A DNA stretch of 64,000 nucleotides from Leptodontidium sp. MPI-SDFR-AT-0119 (GCA_020726505.1 JAHLEZ010000021.1:806001-870000); one strand, 5' to 3'. Counted from the stretch's first letter, positions 1-11,798 are shown. Program-made: numbers and translations. Notes: a model not told the origin generated them from the letters alone.

Positions 1-2290
1 ACCTTCTTAAACTGACGAGTGAGACGAGGAGAAGAGTAGTATCTTGTTAAGTAAAAAGGACTAAGACTAGCGTATAATTCTTAAGAATTAGAAAAGAACC
101 TTATAAACCTTTAAAAGGAGATTAATATACTAAAGACATAAAACGCTACTAAAAGGGCGGCGAAACGTTAGTGAAGGGGATAATTAGGGCTCCTTATTTC
201 CCCTTATAAGGTCTTTAAGATAAGAGTTTAACTACTCTTTAGGCTTTCGCCGGCTAATTGTTAAATAAGATGCGATGTTACGTACCTTCTTACTTTTTCT
301 TATGAGGTTTTATAGTTATAGGCGTATTATACTCTTTAACGTTATATACCTTTTTGCTTTTACTTATAAGGTTTTATAGTTTTAAGGGTGTATTTAAAGT
401 CACAATTTAAATAGTAGTGCCTAAGGGAAAAGAGAGTTATATTAATTAGCTATATTATAAACCCTTTACTAGTTACCCTCGCCAGCTAAGTGCTAGTGCT
501 TTATTAAAGATTCGCCTACTAAAAGTGTTAGTATCTAACCAAGGTTCGATACCTGATATTAGGGTGACAAAGAATACAACAAGTGAAGTTTGATCAAGTA
601 TATTCCGTGTGTCCCTTTCGTACGAAAGGGAAAGCTACCTTAAATACATCAAGTACTAAACCCCGTAGCTCGTATAAGCATTACTCGTACGAAACCAGGA
701 GGCAAGGTATGAAACCAAGCTTCATTTGGCCAGGAGAGACGACTATCTTTGGAAGCTGTCAGAGTAAGAGAATGCCCCTCAGCTAAGGCTATCCCAACAA
801 AAAGAACTTTAATAAGAAACTTAAAAGATTAAAGAATTAGAGTTTATTTTATAAAGTAATAAGGCCCTTAGCCTCCGTAGTAGTAGTGGCTTTAGTTGTT
901 AGAACCTTATTATTAGACTTAAGCGTAGACTTAAGAGTAGCGGAGTAGATTTATTAAAGATCTTTCGCTAGAGGTTAATAAGTAATTTACTAGCGAGTAC
1001 TATAGTATACTTACAGATCGAAGTCCCGTAACCTTAGTAATTAATTACTTATTAATATCCGTTAAAGTAATAAAACCCTCTTTTAAGGTAATAAATACGC
1101 TAGAGTATAATTAGTTAATAGCTGACGAAAGGCTAGCGCTTAGTTCTTTTGTAAATGAGACTACTAGCTTTTATAGGGACTTTAAGGCTTTAGTATTAAT
1201 AACTTTATTAACGTGTGTGCCACAGCGCTTATTAAGGTTAAATACAGCTTAAGTAATATTAAGGTTAACTTAAGAGATCTACTTCTTATAGAATTAAGTA
1301 GTAGCTTTCTTTAGTTAAGTAAGGGACTCCTTTAGTCTCGCTAGGACCTCGCCGGTTATTAGCCTGTATCTCGCTGGCTAAAAGAAAATTTAACTTATAA
1401 GCTTATAAGACTTTGCCTTTTAGTAATAATCGACACACTTCTTAATAGTTAAGGTAATACTAGTGGAATATATGAGGTCAGGAAACTACGAGATCTCGCC
1501 GGCGTAACGTAGGCAGGGGATATCACGGGTATTAAAGTAGTTAATTTTATTACGTCTACTTAACTTAATACGGGTATTTTTAAAGCTACTAAGTAAGGAA
1601 CACTCGATTCGGACGCTATCCTTGTTCTCCTTAACTTTATTACCTCCGCTGTTATCTTTAGGGGCTTAGGCGGACCGCCGACGTTTACTTAGAGGCTCGT
1701 TAACGTTAATTAGGGTAAACGATAAAAATAGAGCTCTAATAGAACTAGAGTCTTTAGCCTTCTTGCGCTTGCTAGGAGTTGCTGAGATCGCTAGTTAGAC
1801 CCCTACTAAGGGCAAGACATCTCTAGATTAAAGAAGAGGGACATGACTTACTTTTAGCTATAGTTATTAACGTTATTATTTAATTTAGAAGGTTAAGAAA
1901 GCTAAGAAGAATATATATAGAGAGATAGGCAGTAACCGCCACTAGCGTTTACTTACCCTGCATTACTTCTTTCCTAGAATTCACCTTTAAGTTAAGCGTA
2001 TAAGTTTAAGCTTACTAGCGAATCGTCGGGGAAACTCCGGCTATTATTACTTTTTTACCTTTACTTCTAGGGACAGAAGTGCGTAAGAGGGGAGATATTA
2101 TAATAACACGTGCCTTAGCGCTTACTCCCTATATATATACGTGTAGAGTAAAGAAGAGATAACCTTCCCTCCTTAGTAATTAGCTTTTGTATTATATAAT
2201 ATCACTAGCTATTATCTAGTGCCTCTCTAGTTATTCTATTGTGCTAAGTCACCTCAGCGTGCTAGTGATCATTACAATATCTGTCTTTCT
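1..2290. repeat. TA-rich gene-free block, probably RIP-degraded repeat
   Basis: The whole stretch is dominated by TTA/TAA/TAG/CTA trinucleotides and no reading frame stays open for more than about 70 codons. Composition changes abruptly near 2290, where normal coding-type sequence begins. In Pezizomycotina, repeat-induced point mutation turns C:G into T:A in duplicated DNA and leaves such TA-rich gene-free islands. I see no surviving transposase or reverse-transcriptase motif and no clear terminal repeat, so the original element cannot be named. The left end lies outside the window. Confidence 0.6.
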
Positions 2291-2658
2291 ATTAATTAAA
2301 TTTCTAAATTATTATTTTTTCATTTGGCTGTGAAATGCCCTGTAGCGCACAGACCCGTGCTGGTGGGCTCGTAAGGTACTGGTAGTTGGCTAGACAGTTA
2401 TCCTTGCTGATGAGAAGAACGGTGCATGCTTTATTTTTGGAGTTGAAAGGGGTTGCAGTATGACCACCAATAACAAGTAAGCGAGGATGCAAAAGTTGAT
2501 CAGGAGTCGAACGACATGACCTTTAACTTTGACTCGCGATGCAAAATCACTTGTCGTAGGCGGAATGGCGATAATCATCATAATGGGCAAAGTTCGTCGT
2601 ATGTTGGGCTTCTAAAATGATGGACAACCCGGCAATTAGCCAACTTCTGAACCTACGC
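2291..2658. other. intergenic, nothing recognised
   Basis: Transition from TA-rich DNA to gene-bearing DNA. It holds the 3' flank of the acyl-CoA dehydrogenase gene. I see no gene or repeat here. Confidence 0.5.
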
Positions 2659-4083
2659 CTACACATCCGGAGTTACGCCCCAGAAGGTCTCATCCTTCCC
2701 ACCCATCTTCTCAACGAGCTTCAAATACTTCCTCCGATACTCCTTATTCCTCTCTGCAAACCCTTCCGCAGTCTTCAACTCGTCCCTACCCACTTGATGC
2801 CTGTGTGCAGAGTCCGGACCATCTGCAATCCTCACAAATCTAGCATATGTCCACATCTCCGGGAGAGGTGTATGTTGAGTCAAGCCCTGTCCTCCATACA
2901 TTTGCATACATTCATCAATGACTCTTGTGGCCATGTTTGGGATTAAGATCTTGCTCTGAGCGATAGCGTATCTTCCGGCCTTGTTACCGTGAATGTCCAT
3001 GGTGTCGGCAGCATTCAGGACAACGAGACGAGCCTGATCAATCTCAAGTCTCATCTGGGCGATACGTTCGATGTTGCTATCGAATTGACCAATCAACTTC
3101 CCACGTGGAGTCTTGCGTGTGTCAATACAACGGATCAGTGCAAGTTCGTAGGCACGCTCGCATTGCCCAATGAGGCGCATGCAATGATGGATCCGTCCAG
3201 GTCCAAGTCTCCCCTGCGCGATTTCAAAGGCTCTTCCTTCGCCTAGTATCATGTTCTCAATTGGAATTCTGACATTCTCATAGAGATATTCGCCATGGCC
3301 TTCGGGAGCGTGATCATAGCCCATAATAGTGAGATTTCGAACTTGGGTGATGCCTGGAGTATTGGTCGGGACTATGACCATGGAGTGCCGGGCCCATTTA
3401 TTTGGGTTTTCGGGATCAGAACAGACCATCAAGATGAAAAACTTGTTCTCGGTGTTCCAGATGCAGTTTCCATAAAGTTTTCTTCCGTTGATCACATACT
3501 CGTTGCCTTCACGAAACATCCGGCAGCCGATCTGTGTAGCATCTGACGAAGCGACATCAGGCTCTGTCATTGAGTATGCTGACGACGCTGTTCCTTCTAG
3601 CAGTGGCTGAAGCCATTTCTTCTTCTGCGCTTCGTTGCAATACTTTGCTAGAAGTTCGATATTCCCCGTCTCGGGCGCATGGCAATTCATCGTCTATCTA
3701 GGTCAGTAGATTCCCTACCGTGACGGTGAACAGACCTGTTGAGCCCAATACACCCTCCCCATAAGCTCCGCACAGCACGAGTACTCCAGATTCGTCAAGC
3801 CAGGACTCTGCTCGAAATGGTTCGGTAGAAACAGATTGAACAGTCCAGCTTTCTTCGCTTTATCTCTCAGTTCCCCCATCAGAGGTTGAGTTGTCCATCT
3901 TTTTCCGACATCTGCAATCTGGGCTTTCATGATAGGCTCGGCAGGGATACATTCCTCCTCGACGAAATCATAGACTTTCTGGATTTTCTCAATGGCGATG
4001 GGGCTTAGTTTGGCCTTGACCCACGGCGGAATTCGAGTGAACGCAGGGCTGTCTAGTTCCACTGGTCTTTCTCCTTGCGCCAT
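2659..4083 (-). CDS. acyl-CoA dehydrogenase family protein (ACAD10/11-like)
   Basis: Flavoprotein of the acyl-CoA dehydrogenase superfamily, expected to oxidise a fatty or branched acyl-CoA using FAD. There are two exons, 3736-4083 and 2659-3693, with a 42-bp GT-AG intron at 3694-3735. Splicing gives 460 residues and restores the conserved join before the CHAPETGN segment. I see the FAD/substrate-loop signature SMTEPDVASSDAT near residue 155, GRLGPGRIHHCMR near 275, and the C-terminal QMYGGQGLTQHTPLPEMW near 385, all typical of the fungal ACAD10/11-like subgroup. The start at 4083 (MAQGERPV) is preferred because the upstream in-frame extension to 4191 is Ser/Arg-rich and not family-like, although it could be a targeting peptide. 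No SKL-type peroxisomal signal is visible at the C-terminus (GVTPDV). The substrate is unknown. Confidence 0.9.
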
Positions 4084-4721
4084 TTTGGAGGAGTCTGACA
4101 GATTTAGAGGGGGGAGTGCAGAAAATGTTGGCCCTGACGAAAATGCAGCGCAGAATATGATACGTCGCCGGGATACCGATATGTTGTTCAAGTCGTCTAT
4201 CCTGGCATGAGAAGAGGCTCGAGCTAGCGCTGAACCGTAAGAATTGCAACGCTAGAAAAGTGAGTCTAGAGCGAAACATACCTGAATAAAGCTGTGACAA
4301 TGTGCAATTGGTGATCCTTGGCTGGGAAGCTTCAGGCGGCAACCAGTGTGGACGAATAGGCACAACTTTAGTTATCGAAGTGTATTTTTCAGACAAGGTC
4401 AACTCAATCAGTTCTCTGGATAATTGAAATTATATCTCAGAGGGCTATGAGTCTTTTCATCGTCACAGATTGTTTCTTTCTAGAAATGCTTCCAAGCTTT
4501 CGGGTCTCGGGCTGTTGAATTACCCCGCAAATCTCACTGCCGGCTTGCCGAAAACTAAGCGAGGTTGTCGTTCAAACTCTCATGGACCACTTCAACATTC
4601 AAAGAAGCAGCAGGGATAAATATTCGGTAGCCAGGGCACCAATACATGGATTGATAATTCGGCTGCGTTTGCTCAAAATAGCATCAGGACGTTTCAATAG
4701 ATCCCGCCACTACTCGGAGAT
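4084..4721. other. intergenic, nothing recognised
   Basis: Spacer holding the 5' flank of the acyl-CoA dehydrogenase gene and the 3' flank of the decayed dehydrogenase. No supportable gene. Confidence 0.5.
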
Positions 4722-5777
4722 TCACAGTCTCGCAAATCTGCCAGCTTTATGCATCATCCCACCGTCAACAGAAATATCGACACCGTTTCTACATAGTATT
4801 AGCAAATTAATCCATAAAGTGTGTCGTACATACATATAGCTTGCAGATGGGGAGCATAGATAAATCATAACTCCAGCGATGTCATCAGGTTCACCTAATC
4901 TCTTCCGTGGGTTTGCTTCTTCGAGTTCCTTCGTCCCGCCTAGAATGTCTATCAAACCCGAGGCTAGTTTACTGGGGAAAAAACCTGGGGAGACAACATT
5001 AGTTGTGATGTTGCGGGGTCCAAGTTCTATGGCAAGATTCTTCCCCAGATGCTTCAGGTCTATCAGTAAATGGCCGCACATAATGAAACTGCAAGAGAAA
5101 CTCACAGTCGCTGCTGCCTTCGACACAGCATACATGATAGTTCCATTCTCTCCCGTGTGAGGAACTGTTCTCCCGGCGGCTGAGCTGACAATGATAATTC
5201 ATGATGGGTCCTGCTGAGATGCCGACTTTTCCAGTAGAGGGGCCAACCTTTGGTGTCCATCAGCATTAGATCGTGTTTCCCATCTTGTCCATTGGAAACT
5301 TGAAATACTCACTTTTGGGCCAACAGAAATACCCCTCTGACATTCAGATTCAAGATCTTCTCACTGGCTTGATCAGGAGCATCCTCAAATGTGCTTCCCC
5401 AAGTTGCCCCTGTATTCGCTACCAGGATATCTAGCTTTCCATCTTCCTGCTCAATTTTCTTTGCCAAACGTATGATCTCGGCTTCGTTCGAGACATAGGC
5501 TGGAATGCCCATTGCATGGCCCTTAATACCTGAAATTTTGTTGAGCTTCTCAACGGCTTGGCCGATGCCTTCGGGGCCCTCTGCTTTTCGAGCAGTGATG
5601 ATCACCTTTTGGCTCCTGCGAGAAGGAAAGCTGTTGCAGTGTGAAGGCCAAGACCTCGGGGCCCTGAAGATGATCAATGACTGCTGCAGAAAAGAACGAA
5701 CTGCGCTCACCTCCCGTTACGAGAGCCACTTTGCCATCGAGGCGGAACAGGCGGTCGAAATTTTTAATTTCAGACAT
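4722..5777 (-). pseudogene. short-chain dehydrogenase/reductase, frameshifted and interrupted
   Basis: Classical SDR related to fungal 3-oxoacyl-ACP reductase-like enzymes (NAD(P)H-dependent oxidoreductase). Five exons fit: 5711-5777, 5313-5663, 5248 (last intron base)/5106-5247, 4834-5051 and 4722-4788. The exon lengths sum to 845 bases, one short of a multiple of three. Visible motifs are the cofactor loop TGG-x-RGLG across intron 1, NTGA (as VANTGATWG), the catalytic segment IIIVSSAAG, YAVSKAA with the Tyr and Lys, and the C-terminal INGVDISVDGG. Two lesions are present. The first is a one-base loss in the AAAA run at 5607-5610, between the cofactor loop and the KVIITARK strand. The second is an in-frame TGA at 5199-5201, directly before IIIVSS, where CGA (Arg) would be expected. 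Restored length would be 281 residues. Loss of function is likely unless both are sequence errors. Confidence 0.8.
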
Positions 5778-7119
5778 TTTGATCCATTAATGGATTGAGC
5801 AATGCTGCTGATTTCTGCCTCGGGTCACTTCCGAAATCTCGGCTTGGAGATGCTTTCCGGTTCTTTGTCGAATCTCGGTCAATAGTAATTCTTTTATCGG
5901 AGACCCAAAAACAATCGCTTCACAAATTAACTACGAACGTTGCCTATCGATATCTCCGATGAAATGTACACACCTGCGAAGTGAGAAACAGCACAATGTA
6001 GCTTTCACGACTTGGGACACATCCAGCTCTCGGTAACGTTTCTCGGCTCCAGAAGCAACCCCGCATTTGTTTTATCGGAGGCTCGAAGCTCGAGTCATGA
6101 AGACAGTGCTTCCTACAGGCAACTGACAAGTCTTAGAATGAAATGAGTAACAAAGATCGCTAGTAGTCTAATTATTGGCATCGGGCCAGAAATTCAATTC
6201 AGTGGGTTTCTCTGCCCAGCCCACCCACGCATCTGAGCTCCTGCGGCTGGTGAGACGAGTGGACTGTGGAATCAAAATGATGAGATATGTACACATCTTG
6301 ATGATGTTACAAACCTCGCGATTGGCAAGAGAGGTCCACATTGAGGTTCAGAGATGTGAAGATCTCCAGAACAAAGCATACATGTTGGGCGATGCGGTAC
6401 ATTTGTTATTGACTCTGGCGAAGCCGAAGCGAGGCTAATGGGAATAGACAATTTTGATTGTAGAGAATAGTTAGTGACCAGAGACTCATGGATCAAAAAA
6501 ATCAGCTAAAAATACAAGACGGGGTTGAGTCTCTAGGATATGGAGAGATGAAGGCGCATGGAAGCGGTAATGTGCGAGGTTTATCTCTAGTTATCAGAGA
6601 TAGCGACCTTGAATAGCCGATAGACTAAAGCTTCTTTATTCAAAATAACTCATGACATTCAAGATTGTTCTGTACACAAATACAATACATGAATGGGCTG
6701 GCGCCAACTGCACACGAGATCTAATCACAACATGTGAACGGCATAGAATGTCTGATGCCTGGAAGATACGCAGCAAAGCTGCAGGCCTTTCGGAGTTCTG
6801 CCAATGGCATGGCTCTTCCGGTAGGTGGTGGCGGATAACTGCATATAGTGTACCAATGGGATACATGCTGACCATCTCAAGCCACAAGGCTGCAGGTCAA
6901 TCTCGCAGATCTACATAGTTCTCGGGCGTCCAAAAGCATGATTCTTTCAGCTGCCAAGGGTGTGGTGTAACAGAGTGACAGTTGCCAGCGGCGGCTGAAC
7001 TACAAAGTGTGGCTTAAGGCTTCCAACTCAATCGATCGCATCTCAAAGTCAAAACATCCCCCGGCATTAGCTTTGAGCAAGTAGAGTCTAATTCAATTTA
7101 AGATTTTGGCCAGCCGAAG
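5778..7119. other. intergenic, nothing recognised
   Basis: 1.3 kb with only short, overlapping and non-conserved frames on both strands. No gene, RNA or repeat could be supported. Confidence 0.5.
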
Positions 7120-10042
7120 ATGGAATCGTTGTCGACACTGGACTGGAACTGCTCCTCAGCGGGTCACGATGAACAACCGAACCCAGACGTCTCCGGAATT
7201 GGGGTGAGTCAAGTCAAGCCATGCTGAGTCGTTTCATTAACCTAAAGCCTGAGATAGGTGATTGTTACTTTCTCGGCATCTGCTTTCCTGACCTTTAGCC
7301 TGCTTTTGATCAATTACATATTCATCTTCGACCCCTCGAGAGATCCTTTGAGCTTGAACCCCAGTGATCATCCAAATCCTGTCGATAGGCTCATGCTTCA
7401 CTATCCTATAAAATGGTTCGATCGCAAATCACCAACTCTGCAAGACAATGTCGAAAAAGTGAGCTCAGATATTTAGCAACTTTAGATTTCCAAGCTGACT
7501 TTAAGCAGTTGGTTATACTTTTGAGCGACCAGCAACTGATCAGCGGCCTCGCGTTGCTGGTCAGTGGCTTTCTGCAGTTGCGGAACGGAATTTCATCTTA
7601 TCATTGGCAGATGACAATTTATCTTGTTTGGTTCTCAGCATTCACCCATCTCGCCACCTTGACTGTCTTGAGGAGGTATCTGAGAGACAATCCTACATTG
7701 AGATGGATCAGGTTATCTTTCATGAGTGCCCTTATCGCTTTGCTCATAGCTGCGTTGATTCCGACTGGAAGTAAAGCATGGCTGCGTGATGGGAATAACA
7801 AACCGCAAAACGTTTGGATGCCTGCAATGTGTTTCTATACTTCTTCAGTGCCAGGCGGGAGACTCGGTAGTGTTCAGTTGTCTTCACTCATCGTCTCGAT
7901 CTCCATACTACTCGCCAGCTATGTTACGAGAGTGGTCAAATTGTTCGGCTGGACATCAAATCTAGCCAGGATATATCTGCGAACCAAACTCGGAAGGAAA
8001 GTCAGAACTTGGCAGAAGATACTTTATGATGCCAAGAGCAAAACCGAAACGCAGAAATGGATATTCAGCGTGCCATACATGACCATTTTTGTTGTTGTGA
8101 TCATCGCAAGGGCCTGTCTCGACTCATTTGAATCAGTGGCTTGGGAGGTCTGTCACAACGTAAAATATATTCTTGCAACGAGCTGATGTTGACTAGATAC
8201 TGTGGTTGCTCGCGACTCTTCTGTGGGGTACTCTCCGCTTGATAAGCACAAGAGATCGGGCCATGGACGAGGAGAACTCTTTCGGCTTTGGCCAGTGTTT
8301 GTCAATTGCAATGCTGAGCCTATTCTTCTTGACTTTGCTACAAATCTGCTTAGGTGAGTCCAAGCTTGCTCTTGAGGACTAGAAACCCCTGTGTCCCCTG
8401 TCCTACTAACGTTGATCGCAGAAAAACCAAAAAGCTTCTCGGCTGCTCTCAACCAAAAGATTCTGCAAGAAAATACATCATCGGAATTGATTGAACTTAC
8501 AAAAATGTTGGATCCTCATTGCACTGGAGAAACCGTCGTGTCCCAAGCGCCCACAGACCACGGAGAAGAAATTTCCTCTCAAGGACCTACCGAGGGGCCC
8601 AGGGATGCTCCAGCGCCGCACCCACTGGCACATCCAAGGACGACAAGGACCCTCAGTCTGGAAGAGGGTTTTTTTTTCTCACAAATGACAGATCTCACGC
8701 CAATCACCTTACAACAAAGTTCAGGTTCGGATGAGGCAGAGATGGACTCAGAGGGACCTGTTCCTCCTCACGAGCTAGACTTGTACCCTAGACTTTGGTA
8801 CAGAGGCCTTGTGGTGTTCATCTTCATACGGAGAACGCGGCATAAAGTGGCTGGAATACAGGGGACCTCTCCCTGTAACTCCACTGAGGCTCCCTGTAGG
8901 TCTCACTTGGCCCCTGAAGAGGCAATTCGCTTATCTTAATCACCGTCAGGGGGGAGAATTGGCAGTACGAATGAGCACTTTTATTAGGTATATACAGCTA
9001 CTTTTTCTTGTCCTTGCTTCCGTCCTTCCTGATATTCGTTGCCTCCCTTCAGACGAATTACTTCTTGGATATGACGCGGTATCCTCTCGATTAATTCCTG
9101 TATCTTCTTTTGTGGCATTTTCTCCTAACACCTCTCCTACCTAGCTTTAAGCTTTAGACGACTACTTGTTGCCCTTCTCTTAGTAGTCTCTTTTTTCATC
9201 CAAAGCCACGTTGGCTCTATTGCGTTCAAATCAGGCGAGTTACTTGGGCCATATCAACTTAATGACCTCCCAAAGGTTGTAGACCTCTTATTAAGGGGGG
9301 GTAGATGAGGACCCCTCAAAATACCCCTCACCGGTAGTGGAGTAAGCCCCTGTAGTTACAGGGAATGTATGCCTGTAAAGGGACGTGACCCTTCTGAATT
9401 TGTCAAAATTACAGCGCCTCTACAGGGGAGAATTACTTGGCTACAGGGTATATTTGCTGGGAGAGACGTTACAGGCTCTTCGAGGTAGTTACAGTGGAGC
9501 TACAGTGGCTAACGCCTATATTCCAGCCACTTTATGCCGCGTTCTCCGTACAGGTTTTGTTTCTTGCAGTGGTAATTCTCTCCGGAGTGAATGATCGAAG
9601 CAATTTTACCTTGCTGTACGTGGATCTTCGAAACATAAAGGCTTTAGTTTTGAGACTATCGCAATGGGTCACGTTTCATGCACCAATGTCGCTCTTGCTA
9701 TATACCGTTCTTTTCATTATGCATGATTTTGGACGCCCTATCAAGTGGCCAGCCAGTTTTGTTCGATTCTGCTTCCAATGGCGCTCCTTCCTGCCAGCAG
9801 CACGGCGTGTGGTTGCCATGGTGTACTTCGCTTTTATGGCTCTGTTAAGTTGGAGTACACTGACCGGATTGCCAACAGGTTTATTCGTTGGTGCTACTTT
9901 CTTTGAGAAATTTCTAGCCCTATTCTTACCGTACGCAAATTTAGCCCTTACAGCATACTCATTGGTGCCTGTCGCTCTGATCTCGACACTCTGGCTCTTG
10001 GCAATACGATGGAAGTTAAGAAGAGAGGCAGCTCATTTGTAA
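7120..10042 (+). pseudogene. fungal multi-pass membrane protein gene split by a DNA transposon
   Basis: Exons at 7120-7203, 7258-7458, 7509-8147, 8197-8353 and 8422-10042, the last interrupted by the element at 8829-9548. If the element and one TA copy (722 bp) are removed, the exon total is 1980 bases, exactly 660 codons, and the frame runs through with a hydrophobic helix across the junction (FIFI then QVLFLAVV). The protein would have 659 residues and many membrane segments. It resembles an abundant uncharacterised fungal membrane family, with segments such as LLSDQQLISGLALLVSGF and ISSYHWQMTIYLVWFSAFTH. With the element in place, translation ends at 8939. Intron 2 (7459-7508) has a good CTGAC branch site. 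Function unknown. The insertion looks recent because the ORF on each side remains open. Confidence 0.8.
8827..9550 (-). mobile_element. Tc1/mariner relic with TA target-site duplication
   Basis: A 720-bp insertion (8829-9548) flanked by TA on both sides (8827-8828 and 9549-9550). The ends are inverted repeats: including TA, 32 bases at 8827-8858 match the reverse complement of 9519-9550 perfectly, and weaker similarity continues inward. On the minus strand a transposase remnant reads SPDLNAIEPTW followed by WMKKETTKRRA (about 9242-9170), and then, in another frame, ERIPRHIQEVIRLKGGNEY (about 9090-9030). This is the C-terminal end of a fungal Tc1-type DDE (DDE_3) transposase. The catalytic core upstream is missing and frames are broken, so the copy is non-autonomous. 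Several CTGTA/TACAG words recur near both ends and may be subterminal repeats. It interrupts the last exon of the membrane-protein gene. Confidence 0.85.
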
Positions 10043-10308
10043 ATAGTCGAGTTTTGATCCAGGCAGTGGACAGATGCAGATTTTTCAGGAACGAATATTT
10101 TGGTCATTTTCTCCTGGAAATTGTGCAAATACTTCTGGGAACATTTGCTCAAAACACAGTTGTTACCAATCCAAAATCGAGATATTGCTACAATTCAGTC
10201 AACACCCACTTGTAAATGAAACTTCTTGAAATATGAGAAAGTTTTCAGGAGAGAGAAATAGGAGTTGGTTTAAATAATGAGATCTCTCATCGCGATTCAA
10301 GGCATGTG

Positions 10309-11515
10309 TCATTCAAAAGTATTAGCTGCAATATTCACGACTTGCTCGTAAATACTAAAGACAATACCGCCGCTGAATATCAACCTTGATAGTCTCATAG
10401 TGCTTCCTTTCCAAAAGCCTCTTACGCCTGTCTCACTGAAGACACTCCTCAGCGCGACCATCGTGCTCTCGCCGTTCGCGCTCTGAGTCCTCGTTTTCAC
10501 GGTGTCAAAGGGTTGCGTTGCATAAACTGTGATAACTCCAGCAAGGGCGCCCATTCCGAAAGTTGTAGTAGTGTTCTGAGCAATTCCTTTAGATTTTGCG
10601 AGCTCTTTCAGCAAGTTGTACGAACCCATTCGTACGCCCGATGTTGCGGACTGCTTCATAGTCGTAGATGCTAAACCTTTGTATATGCCACGAAGGCCTT
10701 GTTCTTGAAGAAGCATTTTGATTGCATGAGTACTGCCTCGGAATCTCTTCGCTCCTTTGGCGTCGTCAATTCTAGGATTCCCAGTCAGCTTACAGTTTCC
10801 GTCACGGTAGACCAGAAATCCTGTCGTATCAGAACAACCAAAGTTCTGAATTAAAGGCGAGACATACAGAGCGGTTTTAAGGCGTTCAGTAGGCGTCACA
10901 ACAGTAATACTTTCAACTGCCCCAGCTGACATTCCAGCTAAGATCCCACTTCCAGCTGAAAGCTTTCCATTTTTGTCGACGAGTTGTGATTTGATTGTGT
11001 CAAATGTCAAAAATCTCACACTCGCTTTGAATGCAGTCCCCTAGATTCTACATAAGCTTCTGCTTTCTAATTCATACTTGAGCGATGGGAAAACCTACAA
11101 TAGCGAGTGTTGAGCAGCCGGTGTAAAGCGCCGAAATTCCTTCAGTCTTGACGATAGTCTGAAATGTCCGGAACAAACTTTGAGACGCATGATTGGAGCG
11201 AAGCTGTGATCGAGTCTTGAGATATTCTGTGGGGTACTAAACGTATGAGCTCTACATTTTTGTTGAACATGGAGTGACTTCATACTGTTACGGTTGCTTC
11301 TACGCCACCTGCAATCCCGCCAGCCAACAGAGAAACTATGGGCGATGTTGAAATTTCCCTCTTCTATGAAGGATCAGCATTGTGGTGTACAGAGATTCAT
11401 CTCACTTAAATTTGTATCATGGAAGGACTGCAAAACATACCTTTGAAGGCTCGTCTACAAGAGATCTTGTTTGCTGTATCGCTAAGGGATGGGGAGGAGC
11501 GCTAAAGTTGCTCAT
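10309..11515 (-). CDS. mitochondrial tricarboxylate (citrate) carrier, SLC25 family
   Basis: Inner-membrane carrier expected to exchange citrate or related tricarboxylates. Five exons: 11441-11515, 11286-11363, 11099-11236, 10868-11040 and 10309-10771. Introns are at 11364-11440, 11237-11285, 11041-11098 and 10772-10867. The last one is in frame (96 bp) but has a GTATGT donor and a GCTGAC branch site, and removing it restores the family sequence. The protein has 308 residues, the usual length. The three SLC25 signatures are visible: YPTEYLKTR, TPTERLKTA and QPFDTVKTR. GGIAGGVEATVTYPTE and the second-repeat PTERLK are typical of the CTP1-type citrate carrier. The gene is divergent from the Zn2Cys6 regulator at 11799, with 283 bp between the starts holding a GC-rich palindrome. 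Its neighbours (PrpF isomerase, MFS transporter) suggest a role in moving an aconitate-type acid. Confidence 0.9.
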
Positions 11516-11646
11516 TTTGAACTGTCAAGCTTCTGACAATCCAGTTGCTACACTGGGATTTCTTCGTATCTTTCTTGCCTGTTATACAAACGTAGTAAGC
11601 AATGAGGAAAGGAGGCGACTCACGTGCTTCTGGCTGATGCAAACTC

Positions 11647-11669
11647 CCGCGGGAATTAACTTCCCGCGG
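11647..11669. promoter_or_regulatory. inverted repeat in divergent promoter, candidate Zn2Cys6 operator
   Basis: Left arm CCGCGGGAA (11647-11655) and right arm TTCCCGCGG (11661-11669) are exact inverted copies separated by TTAAC. Zn2Cys6 proteins commonly bind inverted or everted CGG triplets. The site lies in the 283-bp gap between the carrier and the C6 regulator. A CACGTG E-box is found nearby at about 11621-11626. A related word, TTCCGCGGC, occurs at 14731 upstream of the PrpF gene. Binding is inference. Confidence 0.45.
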
Positions 11670-11798
11670 CATCTTCTCCGCACGCTAACAACAATACATC
11701 CTTCGCGAACAAGAAGAATGTTCCACGGACTTGTCACATCCGTAATCACAATCTCTCAAATTTTTCACGCTTCAATTTCCACGGCTACAACGGCCAGT

